This document shows positions 1 through 6,564 of a DNA stretch of 41,956 nucleotides, piece after piece. This DNA is from a virus. How positions within the stretch are numbered: position 1 is the stretch's first letter; the number at the start of each line of letters is the position of its first letter. Made by a program: the position numbers and the translations under genes. The stretch lies in the IMG/VR virus record IMGVR_UViG_3300020185_000105, positions 1 through 41,956 of that record. The stretch is one strand, 5' to 3'. The notes beneath the pieces are model-generated. The model was not told where the DNA came from and ran no database searches. It saw only the letters and a list, made by a program, of their open reading frames with translations.

Positions 1-2233
1 CTGCTGAAATTTTCATTGTTCCAGCGTCATTCCATAACTGACCCGCATTTACTGGATCAACTGTTGGAAGGTTATTAAATACCACTGTTGCGCCACTTGC
101 AACTAGATCGGTCATTGTAACACCAGCACCAAACGTCCAATCGTTTGTAGTGTCGTATGTTAATGAACCAGCAGCAGACGTACGAATATCTATATCATAT
201 TGTGCAGTAGAATTGTATGCAGAAGAACCATCAGCTTTAATCATAATGGTGTTATTAAAATTGGACGTGTCGTTTGCTTTATATCCTATCGCAACTGTAT
301 AGTCACCAGAACTTCCCGCACCAGCGCTCTTACCCAATGCGACAGAACCTACGCCAGGATAAACTGCACCTGCTTCATGACCGATCGCAATCGCATAGTC
401 TGCCGGATTTGAGTTCCCGAAGTAGTTTGTGTGCCAACCAATAAATACACCACCAGTATTCGTAGACTGTGAACCAGCACCCGCCTGATAACCAATTGAG
501 ACACCGTTTGCTTGTGCACCAATATCATATCCCATAGCAATTGATTGTGGACCAATACCTGCCATATCGCTGATCTGAGTACCGATGATGATATTATTGT
601 TGTCTCCGTTCAACGTTGATGTGTCTGGAGTTATCTGAATAGCGTTGTCGCCTGCAGATTTATTCTGCATTCCGATTAGAGCGATTGTTGCCGCAGAATC
701 TAGACCGCCACCGGACGGAAGACCAGTCAAACCAGAACCATCACCAACAAATGCTGGTGCGTTGACTGTTGCACCAAACGTCCAATCGTTTGTAGTGTCA
801 TATGTTACTCTTCCAGCAACAGACGATCCGATAGTTACTGCATCGGCAGTAGTTGCGGTGACAGTATTACCAATGGCGATAGCGTTATCGCCGGTTGCAG
901 ACGTTTGTCGTCCGACCGCAACTGAATTTGATCCAGCAGAACTTTGAGATGCAAAATATCCGATTGCAACAGATCCTGCCCCAGCACCAATGCCTAATGC
1001 TTCTGTACCGATACCGACAGAGTAAGAACCTGCACCCACCTCACCAGTTTCTCTACCGATCATGATAGAATTATCGCTGATACTTTGTCCCGCTTTAAAT
1101 CCTAGAGCGATACTATTGGTTGCGTTTCCGCTATTGATACCAGACTCTTTACCGATTGCAATACTGAAGTTAGAAGTTGATGCGAAACCAGCGTCTAATC
1201 CGATATTTGTTTGAGCTGTCGCAACATCGTACAATGTATCCCTGAGATATGGTTCGTCTATTAATGCAGTGACACCAGCAGAATCTAGACCACCACCGCC
1301 AGTTGGAGCAGTTGATCCTGAGAATACTGGAATACCCCCGTCATTCCAAAGCAGACCTACTTCAGATGGATCCGAAGTTGGTAGACTGGATAGTCTCAAA
1401 TTGCCTTGAATTTCAGTACCAGTGTGAGATGCAGTAACACCTTTAAGAACAATACCTACCGTGTCACCACTACCCGATGCATCTGCTTCTACTAATGTAG
1501 ATCCTGAGACCTCACCGATCGAAAATCCAGTAGACCCAGTATAATTTAAACTTAACCCACGTGAATCTCCGGCCATCAAATTGGTTGGTGAAACAAAGGT
1601 ATTCAATGATATGGCAACTTGTTTTTGATTGCTGCCTACCTCAGCGATTCCATAACTTAATAAGTCGAGTACACCAGCAGAATCTAAACCGCCACCGCCA
1701 GCAGAAATACCAATAAGAGTCGCACCAGTAAAGTCTACTGTACCGTCTGCGGTAATGTCTGTAATATCGAGACTTCCGTCTGTACCGTCTGTACCCACAT
1801 CTAGAATTGTATGTGAACCTGTCGGTGTTGTACTATTGCCAGAAACTGTGCCCAACAAAGTGCCACTAAATGTCGCACTAGGACTTGATACGTCAACGAT
1901 AACAGAACCTAAGTCATTGATGATATCACCACGGAATGTTGCAGGGTCATTACCATCCTTTGCGTCTAATACGATAGAAGTGAAGTCACTGGGGTCAGCG
2001 GGATTGTATCCCACCAGTGTCGCATAAGTGCCACCACCACCAGAGATTCCGGTGAGTTGTGAACCGTCACCGATGAATGCGTTTGCATACACATCACCTT
2101 CGACAATCAAATCGGTTTGTAATGTAAATGGTTTTGTGCTTGACATATTAGGTAATCCACTCTGTTCTGCTAAATTATCCGGAACGTTCTGTTCACCACT
2201 ATTGACGTTCGGGGCTTCTGTATTATTAGACAT
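1..2233 (-). CDS. Trimeric tail-fibre-like protein with YadA-type head repeats (3' end beyond window)
   Basis: One minus-strand frame stays open for 744 codons from an ATG at 2231-2233 to the left edge. It is preceded by TTGAG and a late promoter. The N-terminus is polar. It then carries two 'GDGS-LTG' motifs, which in many marine phage fibres precede shaft modules, and three Gly-rich linkers containing LDSA. The central and distal parts carry many SxAIG/SVAIG-like repeats (SIAIG, SIALG, SVAIG, SVALG), the signature of the left-handed beta-roll head of YadA-type trimeric adhesins. I infer a trimeric fibre or baseplate-attached adhesin that contacts the host surface. The late promoter supports a virion role. 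The C-terminus, where an intramolecular chaperone is often found, is outside the window. The exact fibre position is unknown. Confidence 0.72.
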   Translation of the reverse strand, partial: MSNNTEAPNVNSGEQNVPDNLAEQSGLPNMSSTKPFTLQTDLIVEGDVYANAFIGDGSQLTGISGGGGTYATLVGYNPADPSDFTSIVLDAKDGNDPATFRGDIINDLGSVIVDVSSPSATFSGTLLGTVSGNSTTPTGSHTILDVGTDGTDGSLDITDITADGTVDFTGATLIGISAGGGGLDSAGVLDLLSYGIAEVGSNQKQVAISLNTFVSPTNLMAGDSRGLSLNYTGSTGFSIGEVSGSTLVEADASGSGDTVGIVLKGVTASHTGTEIQGNLRLSSLPTSDPSEVGLLWNDGGIPVFSGSTAPTGGGGLDSAGVTALIDEPYLRDTLYDVATAQTNIGLDAGFASTSNFSIAIGKESGINSGNATNSIALGFKAGQSISDNSIMIGRETGEVGAGSYSVGIGTEALGIGAGAGSVAIGYFASQSSAGSNSVAVGRQTSATGDNAIAIGNTVTATTADAVTIGSSVAGRVTYDTTNDWTFGATVNAPAFVGDGSGLTGLPSGGGLDSAATIALIGMQNKSAGDNAIQITPDTSTLNGDNNNIIIGTQISDMAGIGPQSIAMGYDIGAQANGVSIGYQAGAGSQSTNTGGVFIGWHTNYFGNSNPADYAIAIGHEAGAVYPGVGSVALGKSAGAGSSGDYTVAIGYKANDTSNFNNTIMIKADGSSAYNSTAQYDIDIRTSAAGSLTYDTTNDWTFGAGVTMTDLVASGATVVFNNLPTVDPVNAGQLWNDAGTMKISA
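126..807. repeat. Near-identical direct repeat inside the fibre gene (126-162 and 771-807)
   Basis: Two 37-bp stretches 645 bp (215 codons) apart differ at a single base. Both encode the same TYDTTNDWTFGA-like peptide at the boundary between a beta-roll block and the next linker. The in-frame spacing points to duplication of a whole structural module. Confidence 0.8.
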
Positions 2234-2263
2234 AATATTTTCTCAATGTGCGTTTGTTTATTC

Positions 2264-2271
2264 TATTTATA
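2264..2271 (-). promoter_or_regulatory. T4-type late promoter of the fibre gene
   Basis: On the minus strand this is an exact TATAAATA, 31 nt from the start codon. T4 gp55-RNA polymerase recognises this box without a -35 element, and gp55 is encoded in this window. Confidence 0.75.
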
Positions 2272-2295
2272 CAAAAGTGGACTACTAATTAAAAT

Positions 2296-2371
2296 TGGCA
2301 TCCCGTAGGGGAGTCGAACCCCTGTTACCGCCGTGAAAGGGCGGTGTCCTAGGCCTCTAGACGAACGGGAC
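2296..2371 (-). tRNA. tRNA-Glu (anticodon UUC), CCA encoded
   Basis: The 76-nt cloverleaf is complete: a 7-bp acceptor with a terminal G-U pair, a D-arm, an anticodon stem CCGCC/GGCGG with loop CTTTCAC, a T-arm AGGGG-TTCGACT-CCCCT, discriminator G and an encoded CCA. It resembles the gammaproteobacterial tRNA-Glu closely. It reads GAA, an A-ending codon favoured in AT-rich phage genes. Confidence 0.96.
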
Positions 2372-2372
2372 A

Positions 2373-2630
2373 TTAATAAATTTTCTCTACTAAGATTGTG
2401 ACTTCACCGATTGCACTAGAAACTGTGATTGCCCAATCAAACGCATCAACATAAACCTGATCATACTGATAATCTTTGGTAACTTCATGAACTGCTCTTT
2501 CAATCGCATCATCTGCATCACCATATACACATATAAGTCCACCTGTGTGATCGTACAGTATATATGCATTATTTACCTCTGCGTCCTCTGGGAATAACCC
2601 TGTTGTAAGAGATTCGTATTCGACTGGCAT
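2373..2630 (-). CDS. Small hypothetical protein (85 aa)
   Basis: I do not recognise this family. The acidic 85-residue protein starts at an ATG preceded by AGGAC, two bases after the cell-wall hydrolase gene, so the two are probably co-transcribed. It alternates short beta-like stretches (AYILYDHTGGLICVYG, EVTILVEKIY) with one helix-like segment. There is no signal peptide, membrane segment or cysteine cluster. tRNA-Glu follows immediately on the same strand. The close coupling to a lysis-type gene could suggest a shared expression window, but no function is assigned. Confidence 0.75.
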   Translation of the reverse strand: MPVEYESLTTGLFPEDAEVNNAYILYDHTGGLICVYGDADDAIERAVHEVTKDYQYDQVYVDAFDWAITVSSAIGEVTILVEKIY

Positions 2631-2632
2631 CT

Positions 2633-3154
2633 TTAGTCCTCTTTATAGAAAATATGATCTCCTATTCTACCTACCATCCTCATCCTTTCATGAGAACTCC
2701 ACGAAGGATTTACATAATTGGCATGATAATGAGTAGACCCCTCTGTTATACCATTGTACTTACGGAAGAAAATCATATCTCTTGCTACATCTTTTGCACG
2801 TAACCACGAGTATGTTTCTAACGGTTCATCTGCGAGACCATCACAATACCAACTGAACTGACACATGTTCTTTCTTGGTATCTCTAATCCCCTATCAAGT
2901 CCCCATTGACTCAGTACTGCCTGTTTAACTACTCCACAGATAGTCGATGGGTAACGCCGGTCCTGTACACGGTTGAGAGTAACATCCGCAACTGCATACT
3001 GACCAGCGACACTTTCACTTCTTGCCTCATGATATATATTCAAAGCCAAACACTCAACTTCATCGTTATCATGCATCTTTGGCGTTTCTGCATGTGCAAG
3101 TGTAATGTATCCTATAAAACCAAGCATAGACAGTGCTATTGACAAACGTATCAT
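2633..3154 (-). CDS. Exported cell-wall hydrolase, SleB/Hydrolase_2 family
   Basis: The likely product cleaves peptidoglycan in the periplasm, as endolysin or virion lysin. The N-terminus is a classical signal peptide: Met-Ile-Arg, a hydrophobic core of about 17 residues, then an AHA-E cleavage site. The catalytic domain matches the SleB/CwlJ pattern, with ALNIYHEAR containing the catalytic Glu, then VADVTLNRV, YPSTICGVV and QFSWYCDG. I use the second in-frame ATG because the GGAG box is 6 nt from it but directly abuts the first. The gene has its own early-type promoter and a near-late box (TATAAATT). No holin is recognisable next to it, which fits Sec export making one less necessary. Confidence 0.85.
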   Translation of the reverse strand: MIRLSIALSMLGFIGYITLAHAETPKMHDNDEVECLALNIYHEARSESVAGQYAVADVTLNRVQDRRYPSTICGVVKQAVLSQWGLDRGLEIPRKNMCQFSWYCDGLADEPLETYSWLRAKDVARDMIFFRKYNGITEGSTHYHANYVNPSWSSHERMRMVGRIGDHIFYKED

Positions 3155-3169
3155 AAACATCTCCAGTCG

Positions 3170-3177
3170 AATTTATA
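3170..3177 (-). promoter_or_regulatory. Near-consensus late promoter of the lysin gene
   Basis: The minus strand reads TATAAATT, one mismatch from TATAAATA, 16 nt upstream of the chosen start codon. It lies where transcripts from the neighbouring early-type promoter begin, so the gene may be served in both phases. Confidence 0.4.
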
Positions 3178-3182
3178 GGAAC

Positions 3183-3211
3183 ATTATACACTTATTTTGA
3201 GAAGATGTCAA
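3183..3211 (-). promoter_or_regulatory. Early-type promoter TTGACA-N17-TATAAT of the lysin gene
   Basis: Both hexamers match consensus exactly and the spacer is 17 nt. The predicted start leaves a leader of about 22 nt. The TGA inside the -35 hexamer is also the stop codon of the 41-residue gene upstream. Confidence 0.85.
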
Positions 3212-3333
3212 ACAGTTTTTCGTAAAAGTTTTAGAAGTTTATCTAATTTTTTTTGTTGTTTGGGAGTGGGGGTGTCTCCTACCTTGGATAGTAGGAGAGC
3301 ATATTCTTTGGCAAGATTTGACTGATAGTTCAT
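3208..3333 (-). CDS. Small basic hypothetical protein (41 aa)
   Basis: This gene is only 42 codons long. It begins at an ATG preceded by TTTGAGAAAC, and a perfect TTGACA-N17-TATAAT promoter lies 26 nt upstream. The protein has an N-terminal helix-like part (NLAKEYALLLSKVG) and a Lys-rich amphipathic C-terminus (KKLDKLLKLLRK). I do not know the family. Promoter, ribosome site and ORF line up at the spacing seen for the other genes here, which is the main argument that it is real. The coding sequence contains a perfect 8-bp inverted repeat (3275-3282 with 3291-3298). Confidence 0.6.
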   Translation of the reverse strand: MNYQSNLAKEYALLLSKVGDTPTPKQQKKLDKLLKLLRKTV

Positions 3334-3358
3334 TATAGTTTCTCAAAGTTGTTGAACC

Positions 3359-3387
3359 ATTATACTATAATGCACTATCCTTGTCAA
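3359..3387 (-). promoter_or_regulatory. Early-type promoter TTGACA-N17-TATAAT of the 41-aa gene
   Basis: Exact hexamers with a 17-nt spacer, with TAG before TATAAT as in several other promoters of the window. The expected leader is about 19 nt. Confidence 0.85.
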
Positions 3388-3390
3388 TAA

Positions 3391-4062
3391 CTACTTCTTG
3401 AGTTTTTGTGAAGTAATCCACTTCTTGGCCTTAGCATTATCTACAGGTGCCTGAGTGAATTTGGTTGCGTCACGGTATGCACGGACAGTCTCTTTCTGGT
3501 AATCCTTACCTTCAGAGTTATCCACTACTAGGAAGTTCTTCTTACCGAACATCGTCTGGAACTTACCAATATTTTGTTGTACCGATTTCCAATATTCTGT
3601 AACACCTTTAGCACCTAGTGTACGAGCACGTTGAGCATCACGAGAGATTGCAGTGTCAAGATCAGTGTTCACGAAAATCATTGCGACATCGTAACCTAGT
3701 TTCTTGAGTTCTTTTGCTTGGTCTGCAATCTTACTTGGGTCTTTACCAGTACCGTCAATGACCAGACCTAGACGACCTTTGATATACATTGACTGTTTAA
3801 TACCAGTAAGGTTCTTTGCCTTACCTCGAAGTTCTTGACCTTTCACGGAGAAGATGTTGTCTGGATTCATTTCCATCGATGCTTTCTTCATGGCGTTCTC
3901 GAACGCATCATCAGAGTTAACGACTTTATAACCCATAGAGGTTAGACCCGTCTTACCGACAATGAATGACTTACCAGAACCTGGTCCGCCTGCAAGGAAG
4001 ATTGCTTTGAAGATTGCTGGGTCGTTGACACCTTCATTTAAGAAGGACTTGAAAGTTTTCAT
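3391..4062 (-). CDS. Zeta-toxin-like P-loop kinase with apparent capsid-targeting sequence
   Basis: The 223-residue protein has a Walker A motif GGPGSGKS at residues 25-32, an acidic VVNSDDAF strand after it, the strand LVIDGTG, and a basic lid-like region (SRDAQRARTLG). This is the layout of zeta-toxin/polynucleotide-kinase-like P-loop enzymes. The first ten residues, MKTFKSFLNE, closely resemble the T4 capsid-targeting sequence of internal proteins (MKTYQEFIAE in T4). They end in L-N-E followed by G, which fits the gp21 protease rule (L/I)-x-E. I infer a protein packaged in the head, trimmed by gp21 and possibly ejected into the host. The substrate is unknown. Zeta toxins phosphorylate UDP-GlcNAc, but that cannot be assumed here. 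Confidence 0.7.
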   Translation of the reverse strand: MKTFKSFLNEGVNDPAIFKAIFLAGGPGSGKSFIVGKTGLTSMGYKVVNSDDAFENAMKKASMEMNPDNIFSVKGQELRGKAKNLTGIKQSMYIKGRLGLVIDGTGKDPSKIADQAKELKKLGYDVAMIFVNTDLDTAISRDAQRARTLGAKGVTEYWKSVQQNIGKFQTMFGKKNFLVVDNSEGKDYQKETVRAYRDATKFTQAPVDNAKAKKWITSQKLKK

Positions 4063-4063
4063 T

Positions 4064-4342
4064 CTACTTTTCCCAAATCTCTAGGGATGCTTCAATAAGA
4101 TCTGCCTTCTTAGTTGGTATACGACCTTTTGACTCACCTAATTTATTTTTGTTCTCTTTAACGTAACTCTTTAATTCAGGAACAGTCATTTTAGCAAAGG
4201 CCTTTCTTTGATCATTAAGTGATGGTCCACTTACTGGTGGAGTCGTTACTCCTCCTCCAGATTTGTCTTCATCTTTCTCATTTTTTATTACTATCCAAAC
4301 TACCAGTAAAGTAAATAGCATTCCTGCAAATGCATATTCCAT
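4064..4342 (-). CDS. Single-pass membrane protein with SAP/Rho-N-like C-terminal segment
   Basis: A membrane segment at about residues 4-20 (FAGMLFTLLVVWIVI) is followed by a Lys/Asp-rich stretch, a Gly/Pro linker and a helical C-terminus (MTVPELKSYVKENK...KKADLIEASLEIW). That C-terminus resembles SAP/HeH-type DNA- or protein-binding helices. The start is the ATG with GGAG 6 nt upstream. The longer reading from an upstream TTG would swallow that ribosome site. A late promoter lies 34 nt upstream, so the protein is probably made with the virion proteins. The function is unknown. A lysis accessory or membrane-anchored DNA-binding role is possible. Confidence 0.7.
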   Translation of the reverse strand: MEYAFAGMLFTLLVVWIVIKNEKDEDKSGGGVTTPPVSGPSLNDQRKAFAKMTVPELKSYVKENKNKLGESKGRIPTKKADLIEASLEIWEK

Positions 4343-4375
4343 ATTATTCTCCAAATATAAGTTGTGACTACAGTT

Positions 4376-4383
4376 TATTTATA
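4376..4383 (-). promoter_or_regulatory. T4-type late promoter of the membrane protein gene
   Basis: Exact TATAAATA on the minus strand, overlapping the 3' end of the SGNH-like gene and 34 nt from the downstream ATG. Confidence 0.7.
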
Positions 4384-5182
4384 CATCTTTCTGACTTGAC
4401 TTTACAAAAATCTCATGCAAAGAATCTGCGAAGACCACTTGTGTTTTCTCACCTGGGTGACCAAACTCTTTCATATCATCATATTCTTTACAAATAGTAT
4501 ACATGTCCTTACCTTTACCCAAACCAATACGACTTGTATTTTTCAATGTACCTATAGAGTTTAACAACCATTTTTTGTAATGTGGGGTAGCATCTATATG
4601 TAAACTCTTCTCTTTAATTTTTTTAGAAGCGTCATCCGGACATTGGTCTGTCAATATAGACATGATGTTAGACCAATTCCTTGAATGGAATACTCCCTGA
4701 ATCAATTGTATCCCTGCCGCATCACATATCACCTCAAGTGACTTCATCTTACTGATAGTGTGCATGATATCTGTTCTAGAGTCGTATGCGTTCTGAAACA
4801 TGTGTTCATATGCAATTCTTTTACTTTTATCGAATATAATATTAGTGCGTAATTGAGAAAACTGTGTGACATCATCTTGTCGACCAATCTTCACCTCACG
4901 AGCGTCCGGCATATGTTCGACAACCTCTTTCCTTTGCCACGCAGACCACATCACCACCAAGTGAGTCACCTTATCTTTATTGGGGTGATTATGTAAAAAA
5001 TCTGTAACCTCACGAAAAATCTTATCATTACAAGCACCACAGAAACCACGATTCGAATACTCAATGCCAAGTTTATCAGCAAGTAAATGTGTAAATGTGA
5101 GAGGCCAATGAGTAGGTGGTTTCGTATCAAATCCTTCTAATTCATCTCCCCATACAAAACTACAACCGGCAGTTAGCAACAT
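4379..5182 (-). CDS. SGNH/GDSL-hydrolase-like protein
   Basis: The 267-residue protein opens with LTAGCSFVWGDEL, the block I form in which SGNH hydrolases place the nucleophile Ser (residue 8 here). A second block (YSNRGFCGACNDKI) contains Gly and Asn in the positions expected for oxyanion residues. Near the C-terminus FGHPGEK could carry the catalytic His. The family is common in marine myophages and is usually unassigned. The substrate, perhaps an esterified surface sugar or lipid, is an inference. The start codon overlaps the stop of the DsbA-like gene (TAATG), so the genes are translationally coupled. Confidence 0.6.
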   Translation of the reverse strand: MLLTAGCSFVWGDELEGFDTKPPTHWPLTFTHLLADKLGIEYSNRGFCGACNDKIFREVTDFLHNHPNKDKVTHLVVMWSAWQRKEVVEHMPDAREVKIGRQDDVTQFSQLRTNIIFDKSKRIAYEHMFQNAYDSRTDIMHTISKMKSLEVICDAAGIQLIQGVFHSRNWSNIMSILTDQCPDDASKKIKEKSLHIDATPHYKKWLLNSIGTLKNTSRIGLGKGKDMYTICKEYDDMKEFGHPGEKTQVVFADSLHEIFVKSSQKDV

Positions 5183-5421
5183 TACTTAAACAACTCCTCG
5201 TATAAATCGTAAACTTCGGTGGACTCTGCACGAGACTCTTCGAGATTTCTTTTGTGGAAAATATTAGATATCTTACGGAAGTGTTTCTTATCAATTCCGT
5301 ACTTCTCATTAGTGACATCCACGATGTCTTTCATTAACTCTTTCTCTGCGTCAATACGCAACATGCTATCTGACATCTCTCTTACTGCCGCAGCGACCTT
5401 TTCTTTATCCGGACCTATCAT
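5182..5421 (-). CDS. dsbA: DsbA-like dsDNA-binding protein (late-transcription auxiliary)
   Basis: The pattern ELMKDI...EKYGIDKKHFRKISNIFHKRN...E..EVYDLYEELF recalls T4 DsbA, a small protein that binds double-stranded DNA near late promoters. I place the start at an internal ATG that forms an ATGA overlap with the preceding gene and has a GGAG 10 nt upstream, giving 79 residues. The longer 90-residue form would need a GTG start and a 37-nt overlap. A gp33-like helper is the alternative, since both are small and helical. The assignment is from remembered sequence pattern only. Confidence 0.55.
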   Translation of the reverse strand: MIGPDKEKVAAAVREMSDSMLRIDAEKELMKDIVDVTNEKYGIDKKHFRKISNIFHKRNLEESRAESTEVYDLYEELFK

Positions 5422-5690
5422 ACTAATTTTACTCCACTTGTTGCTTCTGTCCACGCATCTGAAAATGCAGTATTAGTTTTGGTACACAGTACGTACTGTT
5501 GAAAAGAAACCTTATCTGGATTTTCTTCACTAGTCATACATACACCACGGGCAAAACCAATTCCTTGGTCACCATTGATCAACATACGAGGATCGTTAAG
5601 GGTCACTGTACCATTACTATTCGTACTGTCAAGACGACCGACATATTCACCACTCACCGTAACTACTGTCACAATATCATTATTTTTCAT
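5418..5690 (-). CDS. Small beta-rich hypothetical protein (Sm-like?)
   Basis: The 90-residue protein opens with IVTVVTVSGEYVGRL and continues with GTVTLNDPRML, a strand-turn-strand pattern like Sm/LSm barrels. A conserved-looking GFARGVCMT segment follows. Similar proteins occur in marine T4-like phages. The start forms an ATGA overlap with the 2OG-like gene upstream, and the end forms another with the DsbA-like gene, so this is a tightly coupled set. No function is assigned. A protein of similar size and style lies next to uvsW. Confidence 0.7.
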   Translation of the reverse strand: MKNNDIVTVVTVSGEYVGRLDSTNSNGTVTLNDPRMLINGDQGIGFARGVCMTSEENPDKVSFQQYVLCTKTNTAFSDAWTEATSGVKLV

Positions 5691-6367
5691 TCTTCACTCT
5701 CAATTTCATCAATTAACATATCACGCATCTGTTGTGCTTGCGCATCTTCGGGATTATTCACACTACCACCGTTCACAAATTTGTATGCGAGGGTAATGCG
5801 TTGACAACCAGCATAAGCAGCGTGCCAACAGTGTAGGTCTTCTTCATTACCTGCACCGAAATAATAATGTCGACATTGCCAACCGGCAACATCCTGAATC
5901 TTTATAATCTCATCTGTCTTCTTATCATAGTACTCAAAGAAACCGTCTCCGGTCTCTGACCATGTAAACAAGACTTGATAAGCATTTGCATCATAGTTAG
6001 TATGCCATCCAACAAAACCACCTGGTGGATAATAAGATAGCAATGCAGAGGTGTGTGCACCAAGTTCTGAAGCAAAGTCATACTTCACCTTCTGCATAAA
6101 GTCTCCCCAGAGTTCTTTATCTCCACGAACCATTTTAGCAATAGGTTGCGCAAAGTATCGATCTGGTGGGCCTACTAACTCAGGGTATCTAGACAAACAG
6201 TCATCAAGATACTCACGAGAAGTGTAGTACTCTCCTTTGTGGATATCATCATACTCATGATACGTCCAGTACTTCTCATCGTTATAAGAAGGTTTTGATA
6301 ACATCTCATCAGAAAAACTGTTAAGAGTCTCTAACAACTCTTTATTACGAATAACTACCTCAGTCAT
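5687..6367 (-). CDS. 2OG-Fe(II)-oxygenase-like protein, paralogue A (HxN variant)
   Basis: The C-terminal half has the double-stranded beta-helix pattern of 2-oxoglutarate oxygenases: GWHTNYDAN with His122, a core strand TWSETGDGFFEYYD, and a distal LHCWHAA with His182, followed by Arg190 (QRITLAYKF) in the 2OG-anchoring place. The usual HxD Asp is Asn (His-Thr-Asn). The paralogue between uvsY and the tube-like gene shares this change, as well as YPPxGFxGWH and FTWSExGDG. The two are therefore old duplicates. The substrate is unknown. The coupled neighbours are small proteins without clear roles. Confidence 0.68.
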   Translation of the reverse strand: MTEVVIRNKELLETLNSFSDEMLSKPSYNDEKYWTYHEYDDIHKGEYYTSREYLDDCLSRYPELVGPPDRYFAQPIAKMVRGDKELWGDFMQKVKYDFASELGAHTSALLSYYPPGGFVGWHTNYDANAYQVLFTWSETGDGFFEYYDKKTDEIIKIQDVAGWQCRHYYFGAGNEEDLHCWHAAYAGCQRITLAYKFVNGGSVNNPEDAQAQQMRDMLIDEIESEE

Positions 6368-6369
6368 TA

Positions 6370-6555
6370 CTAGATATCATCTCCATCCATAAATCTTTCA
6401 TTTGCTCTCTTCAAGTCATCTTCAGTGCAAGCACCCATCTCAAGTAAGTATGAGACTGCTGCATTAATCCCTTCTTGTCTTCCCACTTTCTTACCGACAA
6501 CAGTAGCAATGAACATTAGTGCCATAGTAAAAAGTGTCTGCGATACTGGATCCAT
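6370..6555 (-). CDS. Small membrane-anchored hypothetical protein (61 aa)
   Basis: Residues 5-21 (SQTLFTMALMFIATVVG) form one membrane segment or signal anchor, followed by KKVGRQEG and a soluble acidic helix ending in DDLKRANERFMDGDDI. The ribosome site is TAGGGA ahead of the ATG. The gene sits just after helicase gene 41. Short proteins of this style recur in marine T4-like genomes without known function. A membrane tether or holin-like role is possible, but nothing in the sequence proves it. Confidence 0.7.
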   Translation of the reverse strand: MDPVSQTLFTMALMFIATVVGKKVGRQEGINAAVSYLLEMGACTEDDLKRANERFMDGDDI

Positions 6556-6564
6556 AGTGATTCC

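Noticed and set aside
645-2288. Plus-strand ORFs opposite the fibre gene (645-947, 1755-2027, 2028-2288)
   Set aside because: They are complements of the repetitive low-complexity fibre frame. The minus frame is open for 744 codons and has a promoter and ribosome site.
3275-3298. 8-bp perfect inverted repeat as a terminator
   Set aside because: It lies within the 41-residue coding frame and is followed by an A-rich, not U-rich, stretch in the transcribed sense.
5422-5454. GTG start giving a 90-residue DsbA-like protein
   Set aside because: It needs a 37-nt overlap without a good ribosome site. The internal ATG forms the usual ATGA coupling with GGAG upstream.
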